NCBI RefSeq assembly: GCF_914767665.1
Contig: NC_059507.1
Location: forward strand, 1,240,001 to 1,304,000
Source of the DNA: Harmonia axyridis
Lineage: Eukaryota > Arthropoda > Insecta > Coleoptera > Coccinellidae
Reading direction: 5' to 3'
DNA length: 64,000 nt
The notes below the pieces were generated by a model. It saw nothing but the letters and a program-made list of their open reading frames with translations. It ran no database searches and had not been told where the DNA came from. Shown here piece after piece: positions 26,101 through 38,100 of the stretch (position 1 is its first letter; every line of letters starts with the position of its first letter). The position numbers and the translations under genes are program-made.

Positions 26101-29100
26101 AGCATTTAGATTTTATATAGGAAACCGCACGATTGAGACCGCAAACTTCAACATTTACCGGAGTAGTCCTTAGTTTTAGACGTTTGCAGACGTCTGCTCT
26201 GATGAAGCTTGATTCCGAACCGGAATCTAATAGAATTCGGATATTTTGCCGATTTGATTCATTATCCACGACATGAGCAATTGCTGTGGAGAGGAGTACG
26301 CATGAGTTTGACTTGTTCGCTGACAACGCATATGATAACGCATTGTTTGAATTTGTAGACGACGAATTATTGGTATTGACATCGGGCGTTTTTACGTTAA
26401 CTATATCAGAATGAATTTGTGTATGATGTCTGCCATTGCATTTCTTGCAATTTGAAGATCTGCATTGTTCGCTGAAGTGACCTGGACGTAGACAATTCAT
26501 ACATAATTTCAATTCTTTAATCCGCTCTTTTCTTTTGTTCACAGAAAGTTTCAAGAAGTTTTCGCATGTTTGGCTGTAGTGATTCTTTGCGCAAAAAACA
26601 CATTTGGGTTTGTTTTCTGCGCCACTGGTATAAAAACCTCTAGTTGTGTTGTGCCTTTGATATTTTATCTCAATATGCCTTTGCGTATGATTCGTTTCTA
26701 TCGTTTCGAGAAAATCAGCTCTAGATTTGAGGAATTTTTTCAGATCGTCCCAAGTTGGAACATCCTTGTCAGCCCTAAATTTTTCCCACTCGCGTACCGT
26801 TGCTGAGTCTAGTTTGGTTTGAATGAGAAAAACTATTAATGTGCTCCAATGACATGTGGGCTGGTTTAGTTGCTCTAGAGCTCGAAGATTTTTCGAAACT
26901 GTATCTAAAAGATTACGTATTTTTTCACTCGATTCTTTCGTGATAGTTTCAAAGTGAAAGATAGATTTAATGTGATTGTGTACGAGTAATCGTTTATTAT
27001 CGTACCGTTCTTGTAAGCTATTCCACGCCACTGCATAATTCGTAGCGGAGAAATCTAATGATTGAATCACCTGTACCGCGCTTCCCTCCAGAGATGCCCG
27101 AAGATAATGAAATTTTTGAATTTCATTTATGGCTTGATTTTTCTCTATCAGAGATTCGAATGTATCGCGAAACTCTAACCAATTTTGATAATTTCCATCA
27201 AATTTAGGTAGCTCAATAGTTGGAAGCTTGATCGAGTTTGAATAATTATTACTATTATTCTGAATTGAGATAGAACTTGCGTTTTCTTCGGATTCTTTTT
27301 TATCTAGAATTGATTTAGCGAACGCCTTTTGCATGTAGTACTTATTTGTGAAAGATTCTCTTTCTGAAAAATTGACTTCCTCATCTTCCGATGAATTCTC
27401 AATTAGATTCTGAACTTCCTCAAATTCCTCGAGAACGTTATCAAATTTCAAAAGCCTTTCTGAAATTTGTATGTAATCAATGCTAAGTAATTCTGTTTTT
27501 GACTTGATTTCCTTCAAGAAATTCGTGAATATCGTTAGTTTTGATTTAATAGCACCGCGATTTCTTTTAAGAGTTTCTAAATTCATTATGGAATGTGAAC
27601 GATTATTAGAAATATTGAAAAGAGTAGTGGGATACTTATGGGACGTTGAAGTCAATATCGCTTAAAATCAGCAACAGTATAAGAGAGAAAGAAGGATTTT
27701 ATTTACCCCTCACGAAGTAGTTCCAGTTGCCCAGCTTGTGTGTATGCCTGGATCTAGAGTTGAATCGCTTCGACGATTGCGGTGATCCACTGCGCCCTTG
27801 GATTGGAATGCGTAGGATTGAGTTTCACTGGACGTCTGGATGCTTGAAATCTTCAATGTGTGTCGCCTTTCTGATTTCCCTGAATTCAAATGTGGCTCGC
27901 TTTTCTTGATTCACTGGATTCAAATGTGTATCGCTTTTCTGGATTCACTGGATTTGAATGTGGCTCGCTTTTCTGGATTCACTGGATTCAAATGTGTATC
28001 GCTTTTCTGGATTCACTGGATTCGAATGTGTATCGCTTTTCTGAATTCACTGGATTCAAATGTGGCTCGAATGGACCATGTTGGGGATTGTGTGGTTTTA
28101 AATTCAATTGTAAACTTAAAAACTGCGTTTATTGCTTAAGAGCATACAGCGTTGAAATATATTGAAATTAGGGTAAAATTAAGATGTTAACCCCTAGATT
28201 GTTAGCTGCATACTGCCTCTTCGTTCCGTCTTCAGCGTCTTGGTGGTACTTGAAGTTCGGGTCAGGGGTTGAGTATACAGAGTCGGAGTTAGGCGAGAAA
28301 CAGGGTCGTATTTAGGCGTGAACACAAGCAAAAAATCGAATTTCTATTTCTCACGTTGTATTATTCAACTGATGTTTGAATTTGGATTCACGTTTTATTT
28401 GAGACAATTCATAGAATGTTGTCCCTTCAAAGAACCCTAACGGGTGTTTATTTTCGAGGTATATAACTTTAAGTTGGCATTACTGTTCAAGATGGCGACC
28501 GATTTAACAGCTGTCAAGTGATTTATTCTCAGTTTGGTTTGGTAATTCATCATGAATAGACTCACACCTGAACAACGCTTGCAAATAGTGCAATTTTATT
28601 TCGAAAATAATAGTTCTGTGCGGAATACTTATCGCGCACTACGTCCATTCTATTTTGTTTAGCGATGAAGCGCACTTCTGGTTGAATGGCTACGTCAACA
28701 AACAAAACTGCCGCATTTGGAGTGAAGCTAATCCTCAAGTGTATGTCGAAACACCGTTACATCCAGAAAAACTGACTGTTCGGTGCTCTTTATGGGCTGG
28801 TGGAATCATTGGTCCGTACTTCTTCAAAAACGATGATGGCCAGAACGTTACAGTCAATGGTGATCGGTATAGAGCCATGATTACTAACTTTTTCATTCCT
28901 GAATTGAACAACCATGATGTCCAGGAGGTGTGGTTCCAACAAGACGGCGCAACATGTCACACAGCTCGTGCCACAATCGATTTATTGAAAGACACGTTTG
29001 GTGACCGCCTAATTTCACGTTTTGGACCTGTGAATTGGCCTCCAAGATCTTGTGATTTAACACCGCTAGACTACTTTCTGTGGGGCTATGTAAAGTCATT

Positions 29101-32100
29101 GGTCTATGCGGATAAGCCACAAACCATTGACCATTTGGAAGACAACATTCGCCGTGTTATTGCCGATATACGGCCACATATGTTGGAAAAAGTCATCGAA
29201 AGTTGGACGTCCAGATTGGACTACATCCGAGCCAGCCGTGGCGGTCATATGCTAGAAATCATATTTAAAATGTAATGTCACAAGATTATCTTGCGTATAA
29301 ATACAATTCATGTCAATCGAATAATCCATCGTTGTTTTATTGCAATTTAAAGTTCTATAGCTTTAAAAAAACACCCTTCAGTTGCTTCATTAAATGAATA
29401 AACCCCAAATAAATGGATCTGTCAAGAGGGACTCATGTCATGGCTATCCCGTTCACCGGATCTCAATCCGTTAGATTTCTATTAATGGGGACATCTGAAG
29501 CAGCTTGTCTATCATGTTGAAATCACATATCATCAACAATTACTTTTTTCAATTCAAGATTCAGCAAACCAAATAAGAAATGACCCAAACATGTGTTCTA
29601 CATTTATATGGTCATCATATGTCCATCTGATGCCAATAATAGAACATTACATAATAATAGTCCACCTGAATGGAATTAAATCATATAATAAAACCACTTT
29701 GAATAAATATAAACCGCATTTTTGAGTGCTTTCGAGCATACAATGAAAAGTTCACGAATCGAAAAATCCACTAGTAAAACAGCCAAGCTTCCTCAACCTT
29801 GATATCAGATAAACAATTCTCGCTCAAACTTCCTCGACAAAAAAACGTTCAAACGCAGCATAATAATGATGGTAAATTAAAAGATAATCGCGTGAAGAGC
29901 ACAATTTGAGGCTGACCTAGAAGATGCATTTCTTGTAGACTAATTAATAACGAGAAATGAAATAACAGGATATGGAAAAGCTGTGTACCTCTTAATGACA
30001 TCTGTGAATGCTTGTCTTTTTTTAGATTGTTACCGAGTATGCACTTAGCTGAGACGTTTGATTCCGTGCTTAATTTGCTGGACGTAATGAGGAATCTTAT
30101 AATTTGCATGAAACAATGGTGTATTTTTCGCGTGAGATTTATTTCTTGGGAAGTGTTGTGTGAGATCATTTCTCAATCTGTGGAGAGAATTTCAGAAAGA
30201 AATTGATTGAATACAGATAAGTTTTGAGCAAGAGGAACTTAAGACAAACTTGGGATCATTTATTTAGGGCAAACAAACCTAGAAGAAATTAATTATGATT
30301 CAGTTTTTATAATGATTGAAATAAAGGGTGTTTTTTTAGAGCTATAGAACATTAAATTGCAATAAAACAAAGATGGATTATTCGATTGACATGCATTTTA
30401 TTTATCCGCAAGATAATCTTGTGGCATTACATTTTAAATATGATTTCTGGCATATGACCGCCACCGCTGGCTCGGATGTAGTCCAATCTGGACGTCCAAT
30501 TTTCGATGACTTTTTCCAACATTTGTGGCCGTACATCGGCAATAACACGGCGAATGTTGTCTTCCAAATGGTCAAGGGTTTGTGGCTTATTCGCATAGAC
30601 CAACGACTTTACATAGCCCCACAGAAAGTAGTCTAGCGGTGTTAAATCACAAGATCTCGGAGGCCAATTCACAGGTTCAAAACGTAAAATTAGGCGGTCA
30701 CCAAAGGTGTCTTTCAATAAATCAATTGTGGCACGAGCTGTGTGACATGTTGCGCCGTCTTGTTGGAACCACAGTTCCTGGACATCATGGTTTTCAATTC
30801 AGGAATGAAAAAGTTAGTAATCATGACTTTATACCGATCACCATTGACTGTAACGTTCTGGCCATCATCGTTTTTGAAGAAGTACGGACCAATGATTCCA
30901 CCAGCCCATAAAGCGCACCAAACAGTCAGTTTTTCTGGATGGAACGGTGTTTCGACATACACTTGAGGATTAGCTTCACTCCAAATGCGGCAGTTTTGTT
31001 TGTTGACGTAGCCTTTCATCCAGAAGTGCGCTTCATCGCTAATGGAAGTAGTGCGCGATACGTATACCGTTATTTTCGAAATAAAATTGCACTATTTGCA
31101 AGCGTTGTTCATGCGTGAGTCTATTCCTGATGAATTGCCAAACCAAACTGAGAATAAATCACTTGACAGCTGTTAAATCGGTCACCATCTTGAACAGTAA
31201 TGCCAACTTAAAGTTATATACCTCGAAAAAAACACCCAATACCTAATGTTTTGATCAATATGAGTCACTAAACGAATCATCAATCATTCAATTCAAACCC
31301 AAAAACAATTCGCTGTTTCGTCTAGACAAATTTATCTTTCCGCATTTCTCTCAAATATCAACACCTTAGAAAGGTCTATAATGTAATTTGAGATCAGCTC
31401 TAGTAATGTCAAAGTTCTCTTGGACAAGAGTCATCCAATATCCTTTTTCTTGCCGACTGGGTGGCGCCACTGTAAAATGTCAATCTTTTGAATGGAATAC
31501 TATGGGTCATTTTGAATTATTACAGTTTGGGCCTTGGGTAAACGTGAAGTTTTTGGTTGCCGCCAAAGAATTTCGACCGAAGTGTTAGTCAACCTCCTCT
31601 CCTATTGATGTGAATGACGTATCGTCTTATGTTGCAAAAAGCAATAATACGGTTGAAAAATTCTGACATGGCGTCAGAAGTTTCGAATTTTAAATTGTCA
31701 TTTCCTCAGAGTAATAAATATAGATAGAGGGAGCATATGTCATTTTTAGTAAGCAAATTTTGTCACCAATATGAACTATCAAATTAGACATGAAGCGCGC
31801 GGAAATGAAAACATATCAGTGATACGATATTTCACTCAATTCGCGAGTTTCTCCACAAAGAACTCACTTCTTATGTCCCATAGTGAATCAACGTGTCATA
31901 TTAACTCAAAATATATTGAAATAAATACCTGAATATATCAGAAATTCAGAAAACAAACTTCAAGCGCGCCAAACGACGTGAAACAACCGATGACACTAGG
32001 AGAGCAATAGTTGCCAAACCTTGGATTTCAGCAGGTAGATGCAGAAAATAATAAATATTCTGCTTATTTTAAATTCGACAATTAGGAAAAATATTGGATT

Positions 32101-35100
32101 CCAAATATTCAAATTTGCATATGTGATCGGGAATCACTCTAATAAATATATTTAATTCAATATAGTATACATTCTTAATGATATAGTAAAATTGTGGATT
32201 TGAAAATATATCACAACCCGACATCGTAATCTAACCATGTTGGGGACATGTAAAAATTGCGTTTACTCTCTTTATCTATGTTTATTACTGATATACGCAA
32301 AATTTCAATCCTGTCACTATCTTGACGCCGTGCCAGCAATCTCGCTACCACAGGTTCGATTCCCAAGAGGTTGAATCCTTTTTTTTACTTGAGAAGTCGT
32401 TTTTCAATGAAAAAGCTTCGAATGCGGGATCTTCTATGAGATTCGAAGAAGAAATAGACCATTGTGTAATATTTTCGTTGTTTTCTTGTAAATTATCAAA
32501 CCGATTCATTTGAGATATTTTTTTCAGGCCACGGAGAAGGTCTGGCAGCAGCATAGTAGTCCTAGACGGAGATTTGGACCCTGTCAAAAAACCTCCGGAC
32601 GACTTAGATGACAACCTAGATTATAACAGCATGGTAATGATGTTGTCTGGTGATGGACCGCACAGAGAAATGGCGGTCGATGTTCCTGACAGTTTTGTGG
32701 CAAGGAACAAGACGCCTCCTAGGTATCCCCCACCCAAACCAGTATTAACAGTAAGTAAAAACTAAGAACCAAAACAATTCATGGAAAAAAAAAACATTTA
32801 TCATTCTTGTGAAAGCACAGTGCCATATTATTCAAAAAATGTTGAAGCATTTAAAAGTCTTAAGGGAAAATGTTGTAGAGGCTGCTTTTTCCAAACTTCC
32901 ATGAGGAATTCAAAGCTGACCGGCAAATTTCAATATTCTAAATTGTTCCATATACATCCTAAATTATATTACAGAAACACTCTGTATAGATCCAGCGGAA
33001 TATATGCATGGATCCTTATCCAAAAACAAAGCTAAGATATTTTAGTCCAATTTTATTTTTATTTCGTATTTTTGGAGCTATTTTTTTTTCAATTATTGTA
33101 TCTTTTCTCAATTTTTTCGTGATTTTCTGTTTATTTTTTGGATACTAGGTAGCATATGACCGACTTTTAGTGGTAACATTCAATGAAACTGACCAGGAAC
33201 TGGCCAATTTTATTTTTATTTCGTATTTTTTCGGAGCTATTTTCTTTCAATTATTGTATCTTTCCTCAATTTTTTTGTGACTTACTGTTTATTTTTGTAT
33301 TTTTTTGATACTAGGTAGCATATGACCGACTTTTAGGAGTAACATTCAATGAAACTGACCAATTTTATTTTTATTTCGTATTTTTTGGAGCTATTTTCTT
33401 TCAATTATTGTATCTTTCCTCACCTCAATTTTTTCGTGATTTACTGTTTATTTTTGTATTTTTCCGATACTAGGTAGCATATGACCGACTTTTAGGAGTA
33501 ACATTCAATGAAACTGACCAATTTTATTTTTATTTCGTATTTTTTGGAGCTATTTTTTTTTCAATTATTGTATCTTTCTTCAATTTTTTCGTGATTTTCT
33601 GTTTATTTTTTGTATTTTTTTGATACTAGGTAGCGTATGACCGACTTTTAGGAGTAACATTCAATGAAACTGACCAGGAACGTGCCGTAGATGTACCGGA
33701 TAATTTTATAGAAAGAAAAAAAACTCCCCCAAAATATCCTATATCAGCTAATGCGGTCAAGGTAAAGACGAACACCACAATATACAAATCCACTTTCTAT
33801 TCTATCGTAGATGCATGCTTGAAGAAATTTGATACGATTAGAAATAACACCCCATATAATGAGTAGACTACTAGATATTAACCACTTTATCGTTGAAAGT
33901 ACTATTACTTATCTACTACTAAAATATCACATTTGATGGAATCTGGTAACTATGAAGAAAAAAAAATTAAAGCATCCTTTATCGAAATGGGAAGTCATAT
34001 TAGGCAACTGAATTCGTTAAAATGATGCCTTATCTTTTATTCAATCAACAGAAGGCACCCATATGTTGTTTTTTCAACTAAAAGTATCTGTCAATTGGTT
34101 TGCTATAATCCAGAAGTTTGGAAATTCGTATTTCAAACAGAATATCATCAAAATAATTAATTTTTGTCTCTTACAATATACAAGGTGTTTCTAAATCGCA
34201 GGTAAATATAAAAACGACAAATTCTAGGGATCATTTCAAGAATTAAAGTCCTATAAACAAAGGCTTTGTTATTTCGAAATACAAGGTGTTAAGTATGATT
34301 TTTTCAAGTTTTTTTCTCATAGCACCTTTCCGTCGCAAGATATTTAGCTAAAATTTGCGTAGATATTTCAATTTGAAGTTTACATAATGTGATTTGCTAA
34401 TTTGAACCCAAATCTACAGGGTGATATTTTTTCTGGAACAGTGCCAGCATCTTTCTTCCAGAACTTTATTTTTTGGTGAACTGCTAGTAGTTTAGAAAAA
34501 TATAAACAGAAACTTTGGTCCAGTACTACACTTTTTGGTTTTTTGTAATTTTGTCGTAATTGCTACGGATTTCAAGGAAAAATTCAAACAATTCTCTAGT
34601 AATCTTCAGGAAAATCCAAATTATTATAAAGATCCAGTTAGAGAGCTGTGATGAAAAACAAAAACGAAGCGTTTTATAATAATCTTTTTTGAATACTGCT
34701 GGAAATAAATTCCAAAAAAATTCTAAATTAAAATTATGGGACTTACACACCTCAATTTTAGTCAAGAAATCCCTCTAGAACAGGTACTTCTTATTCTTAG
34801 AACTCCTTCCCGTCATAAAATTCATAAACGGAACCTTTTTTACGCGAAACAAACCTGTTGGTCTCCTCCAGTCATTGGTATGCGTCACAGCGGAAGAATT
34901 CAATGGAGACCTGCTTCTGTACAGGTAGGTAGTACCGGAAAGGGATTACCTTGCATTTCCGGTCGACGGTTTTTACCATTAACAAATCGCTTTAAAATAA
35001 ACTCTTCCATTGAATAGATTCACCACATGAAGTTGTGGTCTCAGAGTGATAAACAGAGGCAGAGGGAACATACGCAAATTTTGGGTGTCCACAACGTGGT

Positions 35101-38100
35101 TTTATTGATTTTGCTAATGACTAATCTCTGAACTGAAGGCATTTTCGTAGTCTACGTTATCGAATCAACCGATATATTGGTATAAATTCTTTAATTTTTC
35201 CTAACAAAAAATTTTTTTCAAGGCCTAGGTATGGAAAATTTGAGTCAATTTTTTCGACTAAAAATTTTCGGATAATTGAGGATCGTTTATTTCGACACCG
35301 CTCACCGATTGTTCGTAGGTCCCACAGTTTATGAAAATTTTGAAAAAACCCGTAAATTGAATTTCTACACAATAATTGATTTTGAATAAGGATAACGGGT
35401 GTTGCGATAACTAAAGGGTGTTTTTTTTAGAGATATATAACTTTAAATTGCAATAAAACAACGATGGATTATTCGATTGGCATGAATTTTATTTATCCGC
35501 AAGATAGTCTTGTGGCATTACATTTTCAATATGATTTCTGGCATATAACCGCCACGGCTGGCTCGGATGTAGTCCAATCTGGACGTCCAATTTTCGATGA
35601 CTTTTTCCAACATTTGTGGCCCTATATCGGCAATAACACGGCGAATGTTGTCTTCCAAATGGTCAAGGGTTTGTGGCTTATCCGCATAGACCAATGACTA
35701 TACATCGCCCCACAGAAAGTAGTCTAGCGGTGTTCAATCACAAGATCTTGGAGGCCAATTCACAGGTCCAAAACGTGAAATTAGGCGGTCACCAAACGTG
35801 TCTTTCAATAAATCGATTGTGGCACGAGCTGTGTGACATGTTGCGCGGTCTTGTTGGAACCACAGCTCCTGGACATCATGGTTGTTCAATTCAGGAATGA
35901 AAAAGTTAGTAATCATGGCTCTATAACGATCACCATTGACTGTAACGATCTGGCAATCATCGTTTTTGAAGAAGTACGGACCAATGATTCCACCAGCCCA
36001 TAAAGCGCACCAAACAGTCAGTTTTTCTGGATATAAGGGTGTTTCGACATACACTTGAGGATTAGCTTCACTCCAAATGCGGCAGTTTTGTTTGTTGACG
36101 TAGCCATTCAACCAGAAGTGCGCTTCATCGCTAAAGAAAATAAAATGGACGTAGTGCGCGATACGTATTCCGCACAGAACCATTATTTTCGAAATAAAAT
36201 AGCACTATTAGCAAGCGTTGTTCAGACGTGAGTCTATTCATGATGAATTGCCAAACCAAACTGAGAATAAATCACTTGACAGCTGTTAAATCGGTTGCCA
36301 TCTTGAACAGTAATGCCAACTTAAAGTTATAAACCTCGAAAAAAACACCCGTTACAAGATTCGAATCTTTCTCTCTTTCTTCTCTAGAGTTAAATCTCGG
36401 AAGTAGAATTCCCCCCATTTGTATTTTCAGCAATTCCTTCATTTCATCATTCATTACAGAGTGGTCTTAACGGAACTGCGACAACCCCAGCTCAAACACC
36501 AAATTCAAAACCTGTACCACCTCCAAGAGATCATCTTAAGATAGAGAAAGATGGACGGCTAGTCAACAGAGCTCCTGCACCACAACTCCCAGCGAGGATA
36601 ACAAATAATAATAATAATAATATCACCTCCATCACACCGGCCACGCCTACGGCGGTGACTGAACCCACCAGGGAACAACTGAACAGCATCAAAAAGTATC
36701 AGGTGAGAAATCTCCACAACGATTTTATTAGTAGAGTTAGGAATTTAGGGGTGTTCTAGCCTTGGGGCAGTTGGTGTTTGCCTGCCTGGCAGATCTCACA
36801 AGTAAATATAACAGGCCAATTGAAAAGTCCTCTAATAAAACACATTTTTTTGGCAAAATTCGATTTTATTATTCAACATAGTTGCCTTCGAGGGCGATAC
36901 AGCGATTATAACGATCTTACAACTTTTCGATACCATTTTTCTAGTACGATTTGTCTTTCGCTTCAAAATAGGCCTCAGTTTCGGCGATTACTTCTTCATT
37001 GGCGCTAAATTTCTTTCCATCGAGCATTCTTTTGAGGTCTGAAAACAGAAAAAAGTCGCTGGGAGCCAGATCAGGCAAATACGGTGGTTGCAGAAGCAAT
37101 TCGAAGCCCAATTCATGCAATTTTGCCATTGTTTTCATTGATTTGTGACACATCGCATTGTCTTGATGAAACAGCACCTTTTTTCTTCAAATGGGCCTTT
37201 TTTTAACGATTTCATCCTTTAAACGATCCAATAACGTTATATAATAATCGCTGTTGATGGTCTAGCCCTTTTGGAGGTAATTAATGAATATTATACCTTG
37301 CGAATCGCAGAATACTAATGCCATAACCTTGCCAGCTGACTGTTGTGTTTTCCTCGCTTTGGATTCGGTTCATCGTGTGCAGTCCACTCAGCTGACTGTC
37401 GATTGGACTCCAGAGTGAAATGATGGATCCATGTTTCATCAATTGTCACATATCGACGCAAAAATTCAGGTTTATCGCACTCGAACAGCTTCAAACACTG
37501 CTCAGAATCATTAACACGTTATTGCTTTTGATCGATTGTGAGCTCGCGAGGCACCCATTTTGCACACAGCTTTCTCATGTACAAATATTCGTGAATGATA
37601 TGATGTACACGTTCAGATGATATCTTCACAATGTCTGCTATCTCGATCAACTTCACTTTACGGTCATTTAAAATTATTTTTTGAACTTTTTTGATTTTTT
37701 CGTCGGTGACAGCCTCTTTTGGGCGTCCACTGCGTTCGCCGTCTTCGGTGCTCATTTCACCAAGTTTAAACTTAGCAAACCAATAAATGATGGTAATGAC
37801 GGAAACTCTTCATTAAGCCAAGATTTTGCTTCAACTGTATGTTTTCCCTTCAAAAAGCAATATTTTATCAGCACACGAAATTCTTTTTCTCCATATTTTT
37901 CAAATAACAAAAGTAGCTACACTCACAACGCAATATCTCACAAACTAATGGTCGGACTGCTGTCAAATTTTGACACATATCGTTTGAAGGTTGGTACTAA
38001 CTAAAAATCATATGGATTTAATACTAGCACCGCCATCTATGCATCAGACCGGGGACCTTTCAGTTAGCCTATTAATAACAATTTTAAGCTTTATGCCAAA

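Larger units (their letters stand above)
24036..28324 (-). mobile_element. BEL/Pao LTR retrotransposon lacking reverse transcriptase, young insertion
   Basis: Two 246-bp LTRs (24036-24281 and 28079-28324), identical as far as I can read, begin TG and end CA. They are flanked by a 5-bp target duplication CAAGC (24031-24035 and 28325-28329). The coding strand is minus. A G-rich tract (GGCGGGGGCC) precedes the 3' LTR as expected of a polypurine tract. The long ORF encodes gag, protease and integrase parts but no reverse transcriptase or RNase H. The leader contains a 34-bp tandem repeat. Identical LTRs and an open frame point to recent mobilisation by another element's enzymes. Confidence 0.95.

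Noticed and set aside
27857..28067. CRISPR-like regular repeats
   Set aside because: Units are contiguous without unique spacers and lie in a retrotransposon of a eukaryotic genome.
27840..28165. Repetitive + strand ORFs over the minisatellite
   Set aside because: They arise from the 34-base tandem repeat in the BEL/Pao leader and run antisense to the element.
32345..32370. tRNA-like B box (GGTTCGATTCC) and a similar one at 1672-1682
   Set aside because: No matching A box and no cloverleaf can be formed; at most an old SINE trace.
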